Shown here: one piece after another, positions 1 to 13,000 of the stretch | Layout of the letters: every line of letters starts with the position of its first letter | Position numbering within the stretch: position 1 is the first letter of the stretch | Origin: Nematostella vectensis | Taxonomy: Eukaryota > Cnidaria > Anthozoa > Actiniaria > Edwardsiidae | Direction of reading: 5' to 3' | Assembly (NCBI RefSeq): GCF_932526225.1 | Contig: NC_064040.1 | Span: 2,641,894-2,705,893, forward strand | DNA length: 64,000 nucleotides | Program-made: the position numbers and the translations under genes | Notes under the pieces: generated by a model | Databases searched by the model: none | What the model was told of the DNA's origin: nothing | What the model saw: the letters and a program-made list of their open reading frames with translations, nothing else

Positions 1-890
1 TAGCTCAGTGGTAGAACGTCCGCTTTGCTTGCGGAATGCCCGGGGTTCGAACCTCGCATCTCCAATATATTTTCTTTTTTCCCTAAAGGAAATGTGGATT
101 ATTCAAGTCTTTAGGGCGATATGACACACTTGCAAGCGTATTGTTGGATGTAGCTCAGTGGTAGAGCGTCCTCTTCGCATGCGGAAGGACCGGGGTTCGA
201 TCCCCCGCATCTCAAATATATTTTCTTCTTTCCCTAAAGGAAATGTGGATTATTCAAGTCTTGAGGCCGATATGACACACTTGCAAGCGTATTGTTGGAT
301 GTAGCTCAGTGGTAGAGCGTCCTCTTTGCATGCTGAAGGCCCGGGGTTCGATCCCCCCCATCTCCATTATTTTTTTTCCCTAGAGAAAATTTGGATTATT
401 AAAGTTTTGATGGTGATATGACAGACTTGCAAGTGTATTGGGGGATGTAGTTCACTGGTAGAACGTCCGTCCGCTTTGCATGCGGAAGGCCCGGGGTTCG
501 TTCCCCCGCATCTCCAATATTTTTTTTCCATTAAGTAAGTGTGGATTATTCAAGTCTTGATGGTGTTATGACACACTTGCAAGTGTATTTGGGGATTTAG
601 CTCAGTGGTAGAGCGTCAACTTCGCATGCGGAAGGACCGGGGTTCGATCCCCCGCATCTCCAATATTTTCTTCTTTCCCTTAAGGAAATGTGGATTATTC
701 AAGTCTTGAGGGTGATATGACACACTTGCAAGCGTATTGGGGGATGTAGCTCAGTGGTAGAGCGTCCTCTTCGCATGCGGAAGGCACGGGATTCCATCCC
801 CCGCATCTCAAATATATTTTCTTCTTTCCCTAAAGGAAATGTGGATTATTCAAGTCTTGAGGGCGATATGACTCACTTGCAAGTGTATTT

Positions 891-962
891 GGGGATGTAG
901 CTCAGTGGTAGAGCATCCGCTTTGCATGCGGAAGGTCCGGGGTTCGATCCCCCGCATCTCCA
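891..962 (+). tRNA. Canonical tRNA-Ala(UGC), representative copy
   Basis: A 72-nt body with every stem paired: 7-bp acceptor including G3:U70, 4-bp D stem GCTC/GAGC, 5-bp anticodon stem around the loop TTTGCAT (anticodon TGC), 5-bp T stem around TTCGATC, and discriminator A. There is no intron and no encoded CCA, as is usual in eukaryotes. A T-rich terminator follows at once. It would decode GCA and, by wobble, GCG. Confidence 0.95.
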
Positions 963-2082
963 ATATTTTATTTTTTCACCTAGAGGAAATGTGGTTTATT
1001 AAAGTTGTGATGGTGATATGACAGACTTGCAAGTGTATGGGGGGATGTAGCTCAGTGGTAGAGTTTCCGCTTTGCATGCGGAAGGACCTGTGTTCGATTC
1101 CCCGCATCTCAAATATTTTTTTGTCCCTAAAGGAAATTTGGATTATTCAAGTCTTGATGGTAATATGACACACTTGCAAGTGTATTGGGGGATGTAGCTC
1201 AGTGGTAGAGCGTCCGCTTCGCATGCGGAAAGCCCGGGGTCCGATCCCCCGCATCTCCAATATTTTCTTTTTTCCCTTAGAGGAAATATGGGCATTTCAA
1301 GTCTTTATGACGATATGACTCACTTGTAAGTGTATCAGGGGATGTAGCTCAGTGGTAGAGCGTCCGCTTTGCATGCGGAAGGTCCAGGGTTCGATCCCCC
1401 GCATCTCCGATATTTTCTTCTTTCCCTTAAGGAAATGTGGATTATTCAAGTCTTGAGGGTGATATGACACACTTGCAAGTGTATTGGGGGATGTAGCTCA
1501 GTGGTAGAGCGTCCTCTTCGCATGCGGAAGGACCGGGGTTCGATCCCCCGCATCTCCAATATTTTCTTCTTTCCCTTAAGGAAATGTGGATTATTCAAGT
1601 CTTGAGGGTGATATGACACACTTGCAAGCGTATTGGGGGATGTAGCTCAGTGGTAGAGCGTCCTCTTCGCATGCGGAAGGCACGGGATTCCATCCCCCGC
1701 ATCTCAAATATATTTTCTTCTTTCCCTAAAGGAAATGTGGATTATTCAAGTCTTGAGGGCGATATGACACACTTGCAAGCGTATTGTTGGATGTAGCTCA
1801 GTGGTAGAGCGTCCTCTTTGCATGCTGAAGGCCCGGGGTTCGATCCCCCGCATCTCCATTATTTTTTTTCCCTAGAGAAAATTTGGATTATTAAAGTTTT
1901 GATGGTGATATGACAGACTTGCAAGTGTATTGGGGGATGTAGCTCAGTGGTAGAATGTCCGTCCGCTTTGCATGCGGAAGGCCCAGGGTTCGTTCCCCCG
2001 CATCTCCAATATTTGTTTTCCATTAAGTAAGTGTGGATTATTCAAGTCTTGATGGTGTTATGACACACTTGCAAGTGTATAG

Positions 2083-2154
2083 GGGGATGTAGCTCAGTGG
2101 TAGAGCGTCCGCTTAGCATGCGGAAGGCCCGGGGTTCGATCCCCCGCATCTCCA
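2083..2154 (+). tRNA. tRNA-Ala with AGC anticodon
   Basis: The loop reads TTAGCAT, so the anticodon is AGC. The rest is a canonical body with G3:U70, full stems and a downstream T-run. It is the only AGC copy I found. AGC, with A34 edited to inosine, is the usual major alanine isoacceptor of animals, so this copy may be functional or may be a chance single-base change from the UGC or CGC form. Confidence 0.85.
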
Positions 2155-2959
2155 ATATTTTCTTTTTTCCCTAAGAGGAAATGTGGATTATTAAAGTTTT
2201 GATGGTGCTGTGACAGACTTGCAAGTGTATTTAAAGATGTAGCTCAGTGGTAGAGTTTCCGCTTTGCATGCGGAAGGACCGGTGTTCGATCCCCCGCATC
2301 TCCATTATTTTTTTTCCCTAGAGAAAATTTGGATTATTAAAGTTATGATGGTGATATGACAGACTTGCAAGTGTATTGGGGGATGTAGCTCAGTGGTAGA
2401 ATGTCCGTCCGCTTTGCATGCGCAAGGCCCGGGGTTCGTTCCCCCGCATCTCCAATATTTGTTTTCCATTAAGTAAGTGTGGATTATTCAAGTCTTGATG
2501 GTGTTATGACACACTAGCAAGTGTATAGGGGGATGTAGCTCAGCGGTAGAGCGTCCGCTTCGCATGCGGAAGGCCCGGGGTTTGATCCCCCGCATCTCCA
2601 ATATTTTCTTTTTTCCCTAAGAGGAAATGTGGATTATTAAAGTTTTGATGGTGCTATGACAGACTTGCAAGTGTATTTAAGGATGTAGCTCAGTGGTAGA
2701 GTTTCCGCTTTGCATGCGGAAGGACCGGTGTTCGATTCCCCGCATCTGAAATATTTTTTCCCTAAAGGAAATTTGGATTATGAAACTTTTGAGGGTGATT
2801 TGACAAACTTGCAAGTGTATTTTTGGATGTAGCTCAGTGGTAGCGCGTCCGCTTTGCATGCGGAAGGCCCGGGGTTCAATCCCCCGCATCTCCAATATTT
2901 TCTTTTTTCCCCTAGAGGAAATGTGGATTATTAAAGTTTTGATGGTGCTATGACAGACT

Positions 2960-3315
2960 AGAGAGATGCTTTAAAAGGAAATACATTTCAAACATTGTAA
3001 ACATCCGTAAATTTCTAGAGGAGGCAGATAAGAAGATTTATCGTACTCGCTTAGATCAACCTGAATATCCTCTGAGCAAAATCCTGCCTAAGAAAAAAGA
3101 CCAAAAATACAACCTCAGAAAAAGAAATGTGATTTATCCTAGGGTTCACTCAGAGCGATTCAAAAATACTTTTGTCAATAGGCTTGTCTTTAAATATACT
3201 GACATATAATTGATGTAGCGCATTTACTTATAATCGGTTTCTCCTACATTTTGTAAACTTAGACATGTTGATTTATCTAAGGCAATAAAGATTATTATTA
3301 TTATTATTATTATTA
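2960..3315 (+). mobile_element. 5'-truncated LINE 3' end inserted in the tRNA array
   Basis: This is the only non-tRNA block of its size in the array. One frame stays open from the left border to a stop at about 3208 and encodes the basic C-terminal tail typical of CR1/L2-like LINE reverse transcriptases, with LRKRN, then PRVHSERFKNTFVNR. A short 3' UTR, an AATAAA (3284-3289) and an ATT-repeat tail end it. Compared with uninterrupted copies (for example near 23280 and 26490), the insertion falls inside GACTAGCAAGTGTA and four or so bases of target are gone. Clade assignment is inference from the tail alone. Confidence 0.75.
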
Positions 3316-3469
3316 GTGTATTTGGGGATTTAGCTCAGTGGTAGAGTTTCCGCTTTGCATGCGGAAGGACCGCTGTTCGATTCCCCGCATCTGAAATATT
3401 TTTTTTCCCTAAAGGAAATTTGGATTATTCAAGTCTTGATGGTAATATGACACACTTGCAAGTGTATTG

Positions 3470-3541
3470 GGGGATGTAGCTCAGTGGTAGAGCGTCCGCT
3501 TCGCATGCGGAAAGCCCGGGGTTCGATCCCCCGCATCTCCA
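3470..3541 (+). tRNA. Canonical tRNA-Ala(CGC), representative copy
   Basis: Same body as the UGC copies with the anticodon loop TTCGCAT (anticodon CGC) on an intact TCCGC/GCGGA stem; G3:U70 and both internal promoter boxes are kept. Most other CGC copies have either TCCTC in the anticodon stem, giving a T-C mismatch, or TCCGATC in the T loop, so this is one of the better CGC candidates. Confidence 0.92.
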
Positions 3542-5110
3542 ATATTTTCTTTTTTTCCCTAGAGGAAATATGGGCATTTCAAGTCTTTATGGTGATATGA
3601 CTCATTTGCAAGTGTATTAGGGGATGTAGCTCAGTGGTAGAGCGTCCGCTTTGCATGCGGAAGGCCCGGGGTTCGATCCCCCGCATCTCCAATATTTTAT
3701 TTTTTCACCTAGAGGAAATGTGGATTATTAAAGTTATGATGGTGATATGACAGACTTGCAAGTGTATGGGGGGATGTAGCTCAGTGGTAGAGTTTCTGCT
3801 TTGCATGCGGAAGGACCGGTGTTCGATTCCCCGCATCTCAAATATTTTTTTTCACTAAAGGAAATTTGGATAATTCAAGTCTTGATGGTAATATGACACA
3901 CTTGCAAGTGTATTGGGGGATGTAGCTCAGTGGTAGAGCGTCCTCTTCGCATGCGGAAGGCCCGGGGTTCGATCCCCCGCATCTCCAATATTTTCTTTTT
4001 TCTCCTAGAGGAAATATGGGCATTTCAAGTCTTTATGGTGATATGACTCACTTGCAAGTGTATTCGGGGATGTAGCTCAGTGGTAGAGCGTCCGCTTTGC
4101 ATGCGGAAGGTCCGGGGTTCGATCCCCCGCATCTCCAATATTTTCTTCTTTCCCTTAAGGAAATGTGGATTATTCAAGTCTTGAGGGTGATATGACACAC
4201 TTGCAAGTGTATTGGGGGATGTAGCTCAGTGGTAGAGCGTCCTCTTCGCATGCGGAAGGACCGGGGTTCGATCCCCCGCATCTCCAATATTTTCTTCTTT
4301 CCCTTAAGGAAATGTGGATTATTCAAGTCTTGAGGGTGATATGACACACTTGCAAGCGTATTGGGGGATGTAGCTCAGTGGTAGAGCGTCCGCTTCGCAT
4401 GCGGAAAGCCCGGGGTCCGATCCCCCGCATCTCCAATATTTTCTTTTTTCCCTTAGAGGAAATATGGGCATTTTAAGTCTTTATGACGATATGACTCACT
4501 TGTAAGTGTATCAGGGGATGTAGCTCAGTGGTAGAACGTCCGCTTTGCATGCGGAAGGTCCGGGGTTCGATCCCCCGCATCTCCAATATTTTATTTTTTC
4601 ACCTAGAGGAAATGTGGTTTATTAAAGTTATGATGGTGATATGACTCACTTGCAAGTGTATTTGGGGATGTAGCTCAGTGGTAGAGCATCCGCTTTGCAT
4701 GCGGAAGGTCCGGGGTTCGATCCCCCGCATCTCCAATATTTTATTTTTTCACCTAGAGGAAATGTGGTTTATTAAAGTTATGATGGTGATATGACAGACT
4801 TGCAAGTGTATGGGGGGATGTAGCTCAGTGGTAGAGTTTCCGCTTTGCATGCGGAAGGACCTGTGTTCGATTCCCCGCATCTCAAATATTTTTTTGTCCC
4901 TAAAGGAAATTTGGATTATTCAAGTCTTGATGGTAATATGACACACTTGCAAGTGTATTGGGGGATGTAGCTCAGTGGTAGAGCGTCCGCTTCGCATGCG
5001 GAAAGCCCGGGGTCCGATCCCCCGCATCTCCAATATTTTCTTTTTTCCCTTAGAAGAAATATGGGCATTTTAAGTCTTTATGACGATATGACTCACTTGT
5101 AAGTGTATCA

Positions 5111-8100
5111 GGGGATGTAGCTCAGTGGTAGAGCGTCCGCTTTGCATGCGGAAGGTCCGGGGTCCGATCCCCCGCATCTCCAATATTTTCTTTTTTCCCT
5201 TAGAGGAAATATGGGCATTTTAAGTCTTTATGACGATATGACTCACTTGTAAGTGTATCAGGGGATGTAGCTCAGAGGTAGAGCGTCCGCTTTGCATGCG
5301 GAAGGTCCGGGGTTCGATCCCACGCATCTCCGGTATTTTTTTTCCCTATAGAAAATTTGGATTATCAAAGTTTTGATGGTGATATGACACACTTGCAAGT
5401 GTATTGGGGGATGTATCTCAGTGGTAGAGCGTCCGTCCGCTTTGCATGCCGAAGGCCCGGGTTCGTTCCCCCGCATCTCCAATATTTGTTTTCCATTAAG
5501 TAAATGTGGCATATTCAAGTCTTGATGGTGTTATGACACAGTTGCAAGTGTATTGGGGGATGTAGCTCAGTGGTAGAACGTCCGCTTTGCATGCGGAATG
5601 CCCGGGGTTCGAACCTCGCATCTCCAATATATTTTCTTCTTTCCCTAAAGGAAATGTGGATTATTCAAGTCTTCATGGCGATATGACACACTTGCAAGCG
5701 TATTGTTGGATGTAGCTCAGTGGTAGAGCGTCCTCTTTGCATGCTGAAGGCCCGAAGATCGATCCCCCGCATCTCCATTATTTTTTTTCCCTAGAGAAAA
5801 TTTGGATTATTAAAGTTTTGATGGTGATGATAAGACAGACTTGCAAGTGTATTGGGGATGTAGCTCAGTGGTAGAACTTCCGTCCGCTTTGCATGCGGAA
5901 GGCCCGGGGTTCGTTCCCCCGCATCTCCAATATTTGTTTTCCATTTAATAAGTGTGGATTATTCAAGTCTTGATGATGTTATGACACACTTGCAAGTGTA
6001 TTGGGGGATGTAGCTCAGTGGTAGAGCGTCCGCTTCGCATGCGGAAGGCCCGGGGTTCGATCCCCCGCATCTCCAATATTTTCTTTTTTCCCTAAGAGGA
6101 AATGTGGATTATTAAAGTTTTGATGGTGCTATGACAGACTTGCAAGTGTATCAGGGGAGGTAGCTCAGTGGTAGAGCGTCCGCTTTGCATGCGGAAGGTC
6201 CGGGGTTCGATCCCCCGCATCTCCAATATTTTCTTCTTTCCCTTAAGGAAATGTGGATTATTCAAGTCTTGAGGGTGATATGACACACTTGCAAGTGTAT
6301 TGGGGGATGTAGCTCAGTGGTAGAGCGTCCTCTTCGCATGCGGAAGGCCCGGGGTTCGATCCCCCGCATCTCCAATATTTTCTTTTTTCTCCTAGAGGAA
6401 ATATGGGCATTTCAAGTCTTTATGGTGATATGACTCACTTGCAAGTGTATTCGGGGATGTAGCTCAGTGGTAAAGCGTCCGCTTTGCATGCGGAAAATCC
6501 GGGGTTCGATCCCCCGCATCTCCAATATTTTCTTCTTTCCCTTAAGGAAATGTGGATTATTCAAGTCTTGAGGGTGATATGACACACTTGCAAGTGTATT
6601 GGGGGATGTAGCTCAGTGGTAGAGCGTCCTCTTCGCATGCGGAAGGACCGGGGTTCGATCCCCCGCATCTCCAATATTTTCTTCTTTCCCTTAAGGAAAT
6701 GTGGATTATTCAAGTCTTGAGGGTGATATGACACACTTGCAAGCGTATTGGGGGATGTAGCTCAGTGGTAGAGCGTCCGCTTCGCATGCGGAAAGCCCGG
6801 GGTCCGATCCCCCGCATCTCCAATATTTTCTTTTTTCCCTTAGAGGAAATATGGGCATTTTAAGTCTTTATGACGATATGACTCACTTGTAAGTGTATCA
6901 GGGGATGTAGCTCAGTGGTAGAGCGTCCGCTTTGCATGCGGAAGGTCCGGGGTTCGATCCCCCGCATCTCCAATATTTTATTTTTTCACCTAGAGGAAAT
7001 GTGGTTTATTAAAGTTATGATGGTGATATGACTCACTTGCAAGTGTATTTGGGGATGTAGCTCAGTGGTAGAGCATCCGCTTTGCATGCGGAAGGTCCGG
7101 GGTTCGATCCCCCGCATCTCCAATATTTTATTTTTTCACCTAGAGGAAATGTGGTTTATTAAAGTTATGATGGTGATATGACAGACTTGCAAGTGTATGG
7201 GGGGATGTAGCTCAGTGGTAGAGTTTCCGCTTTGCATGCGGAAGGACCTGTGTTCGATTCCCCGCATCTCAAATATTTTTTTGTCCCTAAAGGAAATTTG
7301 GATTATTCAAGTCTTGATGGTAATATGACACACTTGCAAGTGTATTGGGGGATGTAGCTCAGTGGTAGAGCGTCCGCTTCGCATGCGGAAAGCCCGGGGT
7401 CCGATCCCCCGCATCTCCAATATTTTCTTTTTTCCCTTAGAGGAAATATGGGCATTTTAAGTCTTTATGACGATATGACTCACTTGTAAGTGTATCAGGG
7501 GATGTAGCTCAGTGGTAGAGCGTCCGCTTTGCATGCGGAAGGTCCGGGGTTCGATCCCCCGCATCTCCAATATTTTATTTTTTCACCTAGAGGAAATGTG
7601 GTTTATTAAAGTTATGATGGTGATATGACAGACTTGCAAGTGTATGGGGGGATGTAGCTCAGTGGTAGAGTTTCCGCTTTGCATGCGGAAGGTCCGGGGT
7701 TCGATCCCCCGCATCTCCAATATTTTCTTCTTTCCCTTAAGGAAATGTGGATTATTCAAGTCTTGAGGGTGATATGACACACTTGCAAGTGTATTGGGGG
7801 ATGTAGCTCAGTGGTAGAGCGTCCTCTTCGCATGCGGAAGGACCGGGGTTCGATCCCCCGCATCTCCAATATTTTCTTCTTTCCCTTAAGGAAATGTGGA
7901 TTATTCAAGTCTTGAGGGTGATATGACACACTTGCAAGCGTATTGGGGGATGTAGCTCAGTGGTAGAGCGTCTTCTTCGCATGCGGAAGGCACGGGATTC
8001 CATCCCCCGCATCTCAAATATATTTTCTTCTTTCCCTAAAGGAAATGTGGATTATTCAAGTCTTGAGGGCGATATGACACACTTGCAAGCGTATTGTTGG

Positions 8101-9955
8101 ATGTAGCTCAGTGGTAGAGCGTCCTCTTTGCATGCTGAAGGCCCGGGGTTCGATCCCCCGCATCTCCATTATTTTTTTTCCCTAGAGAAAATTTGGATTA
8201 TTAAAGTTTTGATGGTGATATGACAGACTTGCAAGTGTATTGGGGGATGTAGCTCAGTGGTAGAATGTCCGTCCGCTTCGCATGCGGAAGGCCCGGGGTT
8301 CGATCCCCCGCATCTCCAATATTTTCTTTTTTCCCTAAGAGGAAATGTGGATTATTAAAGTTTTGATGGTGCTATGACAGACTTGCAAGTGTATTTAAGG
8401 ATGTAGCTCAGTGGTAGAGTTTCCGCTTTGCATGCGGAAGGACCGGTGTTCGATTCCCCGCATCTGAAATATTTTTTTCCCTAAAGGAAATTTTGATTAT
8501 GAAACTTTTGAGGGTGATTTGACAAACTTGCAAGTGTATTATTGGATGTAGCTCAGTGGTAGAGCGTCCGCTTTGCATGCGGAAGGTCCGGGGTTCGATC
8601 CCCCGCATCTCCAATATTTTCTTCTTTCCCTTAAGGAAATGTGGATTATTCAAGTCTTGAGGGTGATATGACACACTTGCAAGTGTATTGGGGGATGTAG
8701 CTCAGTGGTAGAGCGTCCTCTTCGCATGCGGAAGGCCCGGGGTTCGATCCCCCGCATCTCCAATATTTTCTTTTTTCCCCTAGAGGAAATATGGGCATTT
8801 CAAGTCTTTATGGTGATATGACTCACTTGCAAGTGTATTTGGGGATGTAGCTCAGTGGTAGAGCATCCGCTTTGCATGCGGAAGGTCCGGGGTTCGATCC
8901 CCCGCATCTCCAATATTTTATTTTTTCACCTAGAGGAAATGTGGTTTATTAAAGTTATGATGGTGATATGACAGACTTGCAAGTGTATGGGGGGATGTAG
9001 CTCAGTGGTAGAGTTTCCGCTTTGCATGCGGAAGGACCGGTGTTCGATTCCCCGCATCTCAAATATTTTTTTGTCCCTAAAGAAATTTGGATTATTCAAG
9101 TCTTGATGGTAATATGACACACTTGCAAGTGTATTGGGGGATGTAGCTCAGTGGTAGAGCGTCCGCTTCGCATGCGGAAAGCCCGGGGTACGATCCCCCG
9201 CATCTCCAATATTTTCTTTTTTCCCTTAGAGGAAATATGGGCATTTTAAGTCTTTATGACGATATGACTCACTTGTAAGTGTATCAGGGGATGTAGCTCC
9301 GTGGTAGAGCGTCCGCTTTGCATGCGGAAGGTCCGGGGTTCGATCCCCCGCATCTCCAATATTTTATTTTTTCACCTAGAGGAAATGTGGATTATTAAAG
9401 TTATGATGGTGATATGACAGACTTGCAAGTGTATGGGGGGATGTAGCTCAGTGGTAGAGTTCTGCTTTGCATGCGGAAGGTCCGGGGTTCGATCCCCCGC
9501 ATCTCCAATATTTTCTTCTTTCCCTTAAGGAAATGTGGATTATTCAAGTCTTGAGGGTGATATGACACACTTGCAAGTGTATTGGGGGATGTAGCTCAGT
9601 GGTAGAGCGTCCTCTTCGCATGCGGAAGGACCGGGGTTCGATCCCCCGCATCTCCAATATTTTCTTTTTTCCCCTAGAGGAAATATGGGCATTTTAAGTC
9701 TTTATGGCGATATGACACACTTGCAAGTGTATCAGGGGATGTATCTCAGTGGTAGAGCGTCCGCTTTGCATGCGGAAGGTCCGGGGTTCGATCCCCCGCA
9801 TCTCCAATATTTTCTTCTTTCCCTTAAGGAAATGTGGATTATTCAAGTCTTGAGGGTGATACGACACACTTGCAAGTGTATTGGGGGATGTAGCTCAGTG
9901 GTAGAGCGTCCTCTTCGCATGCGGAAGGCCCGGGGTTCGATCCCCCGCATCTCCA
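5111..9955 (+). tRNA. tRNA-Ala copies 33-65
   Basis: Starts (U = UGC, C = CGC, i = extra GTCC): 5111U 5261U 5407Ui 5556U 5706U 5854Ui 6004C 6154U 6303C 6453U 6602C 6751C 6901U 7051U 7201U 7348C 7498U 7648U 7797C 7946C 8097U 8243Ci 8397U 8542U 8691C 8841U 8991U 9137C 9287U 9437U 9585C 9735U 9884C. The run 6303-7498 repeats the run 3916-5111 at an offset of 2,387 bp (16 monomers). The copies at 5407 and 9735 have TATCTC in place of TAGCTC in the A box. Confidence 0.9.
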
Positions 9956-10033
9956 ATATTTTCTTTTTTCCCCTAGAGGAAATATGGGCATTTTAAGTCT
10001 TTATGGTGATATGACTCACTTGCAAGTGTATTT

Positions 10034-13000
10034 GGGGATGTAGCTCAGTGGTAGAGCATCCGCTTTGCATGCGGAAAGTCCGGGGTTCGATCCCCCGCAT
10101 CTCCAATATTTTATTTTTTCACCTAGAGGAAGTGTGGTTTATTAAAGTTATGATGGTGATATGACAGACTTGCAAGTGTATGGGGGGATGTAGCTCAGTG
10201 GTAGAGTTTCCGCTTTGCATGCGGAAGGACCTGTGTTCGATTCCCCGCATCTCAAATATTTTTTTGTCCCTAAAGGAAATTTGGATTATTCAAGTCTTGA
10301 TGGTAATATGACACACTTGCAAGTGTATTGGGGGATGTAGCTCAGTGGTAGAGCGTCCGCTTCGCATGCGGAAAGCCCGGGGTCCGATCCCCCGCATCTC
10401 CAATATTTTCTTTTTTCCCTTAGAGGAAATATGGGCATTTTAAGTCTTTATGACGACATGACTCACTTGTAAGTGTATCAGGGGATGTAGCTCAGTGGTA
10501 GAGCGTCCGCTTTGCATGCGGAAGGTCCGGGGTTCGATCCCCCGCATCTCCAATATTTTATTTTTTCACCTAGAGGAAATGTGGTTTATTAAAGTTATGA
10601 TGGTGATATGACAGACTTGCAAGTGTATGGGGGGATGTAGCTCAGTGGTAGAGTTTCCGCTTTGCATGCGGAAGGTCCGGGGTTCGATCCCCCGCATCTC
10701 CAATATTTTCTTCTTTCCCTTAAGGAAATGTGGATTATTCAAGTCTTGAGGGTGATATGACACACTTGCAAGTGTATTGGGGGATGTAGCTCAGTGGTAG
10801 AGCGTCCTCTTCGCATGCGGAAGGACCGGGGTTCGATCCCCCGCATCTCCAATATTTTCTTCTTTCCCTTAAGGAAATGTGGATTATTCAAGTCTTGAGG
10901 GCGATATGACACACTTGCAAGCGTATTGTTGGATGTAGCTCAGTGGTAGAGCGTCCTCTTTGCATGCTGAAGGCCCGGGGTTCGATCCCCCGCATCTCCA
11001 TTAATTTTTTTCCCTAGAGAAAATTTGGAAAATTAAAGTTTTGATGGTGATATGACAGACTTGCAAGTGTATTGGGGGATGTAGCTCAGTGGTAGAATGT
11101 CCGTCCGCTTTGCATGCGGAAGGCCCGGGGTTCGATCCCCCGCATCTCCAATATTTTCTTTTTTCCCTAAGAGGAAATGTGGATTATTAAAGTTTTGATG
11201 GTGCTATGACAGACTTGCAAGTGTATTTAAGGATGTAGCTCAGTGGTAGAGTTTCCGCTTTGCATGCGGAAGGACCGGTGTTCGATCCCCCGCATCTCCA
11301 TTATTTTTTTCCCTAGAGAAAATTTGGATTATTAAAGTTTTGATGGTGATATGACAGACTTGCAAGTGTATTGGGGGATGTAGCTCAGTGGTAGAATGTC
11401 CGTCCGCTTTGCATGCGGAAGGCCCGGGGTTCGTTCCTCCGCATCTCCAATATTTGTTTTCCATTAAGTAAGTGTGGATTATTCAAGTCTTGATGGTGTT
11501 ATGACACACTTGCAAGTGTATAGGGGGATGTAGCTCAGTGGTAGAGCGTCCGCTTCGCATGCGGAAGGCCCGGGGTTCGATCCCCCGCATCTCCAATATT
11601 TTCTTTTTTCCCTAAGAGGAAATGTGGATTATTAAAGTTTTGATGGTGCTATGACAGACTTGCAAGTGTATTTAAGGATGTAGCTCAGTGGTAGAGTTTC
11701 CGCTTTGCATGCGGAAGGACCGGTGTTCGATTCCCCGCATCTGAAATATTTTTTTCCCTAAAGGAAATTTGGATTATGAAACTTTTGAGGGTGATTTGAC
11801 AAACTTGCAAGTGTATTATTGGATGTAGCTCAGTGGTAGAGCGTCCGCTTTGCATGCGGAAGGTCCGGGGTTCGATCCCCCGCATCTCCAATATTTTCTT
11901 CTTTCCCTTAAGGAAATGTGGATTATTCAAGTCTTGAGGGTGATATGACACACTTGCAAGTGTATTGGGGGATGTAGCTCAGTGGTAGAGCGTCCTCTTC
12001 GCATGCGGAAGGCCCGGGGTTCGATCCCCCGCATCTCCAATATTTTCTTTTTTCCCCTAGAGGAAATATGGGCATTTCAAGTCTTTATGGTGATATGACT
12101 CACTTGCAAGTGTATTTGGGGATGTAGCTCAGTGGTAGAGCATCCGCTTTGCATGCGGAATGTCCGGGGTTCGATCCCCCGCATCTCCAATATTTTATTT
12201 TTTCACCTAGAGGAAATGTGGTTTATTAAAGTTATGATGGTGATATGACAGACTTGCAAGTGTATGGGGGGATGTAGCTCAGTGGTAGAGTTTCCGCTTT
12301 GCATGCGAAAGGACCGGTGTTCGATTCCCCGCATCTCAAATATTTTTTTGTCCCTAAAGGAAATTTGGATTATTCAAGTCTTGATGGTAATATGACACAC
12401 TTGCAAGTGTATTGGGGGATGTAGCTCAGTGGTAAAGCGTCCGCTTCGCATGCGGAAAGCCCGGGGTCCGATCCCCCGCATCTCCAATATTTTCTTTTTT
12501 CCCTTAGAGGAAATATGGGCATTTTAAGTCTTTATGACAATATGACTCACTTGTAAGTGTATCAGGGGATGTAGCTCAGTGGTAGAGCGTCCGCTTTGCA
12601 TGCGGAAGGTCCGGGGTTCGATCCCCCGCATCTCCAATATTTTATTTTTTTTACCTAGAGGAAATGTGGTTTATTAAAGTTATGATGGTGATATGACTCA
12701 CTTGCAAGTGTATTTGGGGATGTAGCTCAGTGGTAGAGCATCCGCTTTGCATGCGGAAGGTCCGGGGTTCGATCCCCCGCATCTCCAATATTTTATTTTT
12801 TCACCTAGAGGAAATGTGGTTTATTAAAGTTATGATGGTGATATGACAGACTTGCAAGTGTATGGGGGGATGTAGCTCAGTGGTAGAGTTTCCGCTTTGC
12901 ATGCGGAAGGACCTGTGTTCGATTCCCCGCATCTCAAATATTTTTTTGTCCCTAAAGGAAATTTGGATTATTCAAGTCTTGATGGTAATATGACACACTT

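Larger units (their letters stand above)
1..5032 (+). tRNA. tRNA-Ala copies 1-32
   Basis: Starts of the 72-nt tRNA bodies (U = UGC, C = CGC, i = extra GTCC before the anticodon stem): first copy cut by the window (ends 64, U); 144C 295U 441Ui 591C 740C 891U 1041U 1188C 1338U 1487C 1636C 1787U 1933Ui 2083(AGC) 2233U 2379Ui 2529C 2679U 2823U; LINE fragment; 3324U 3470C 3620U 3770U 3916C 4066U 4215C 4364C 4514U 4664U 4814U 4961C. Copies starting TTGG or AAGG in place of GGGG (144, 295, 1787, 2679, 2823) have unpaired acceptor ends and are probably pseudogenes. Confidence 0.9.
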
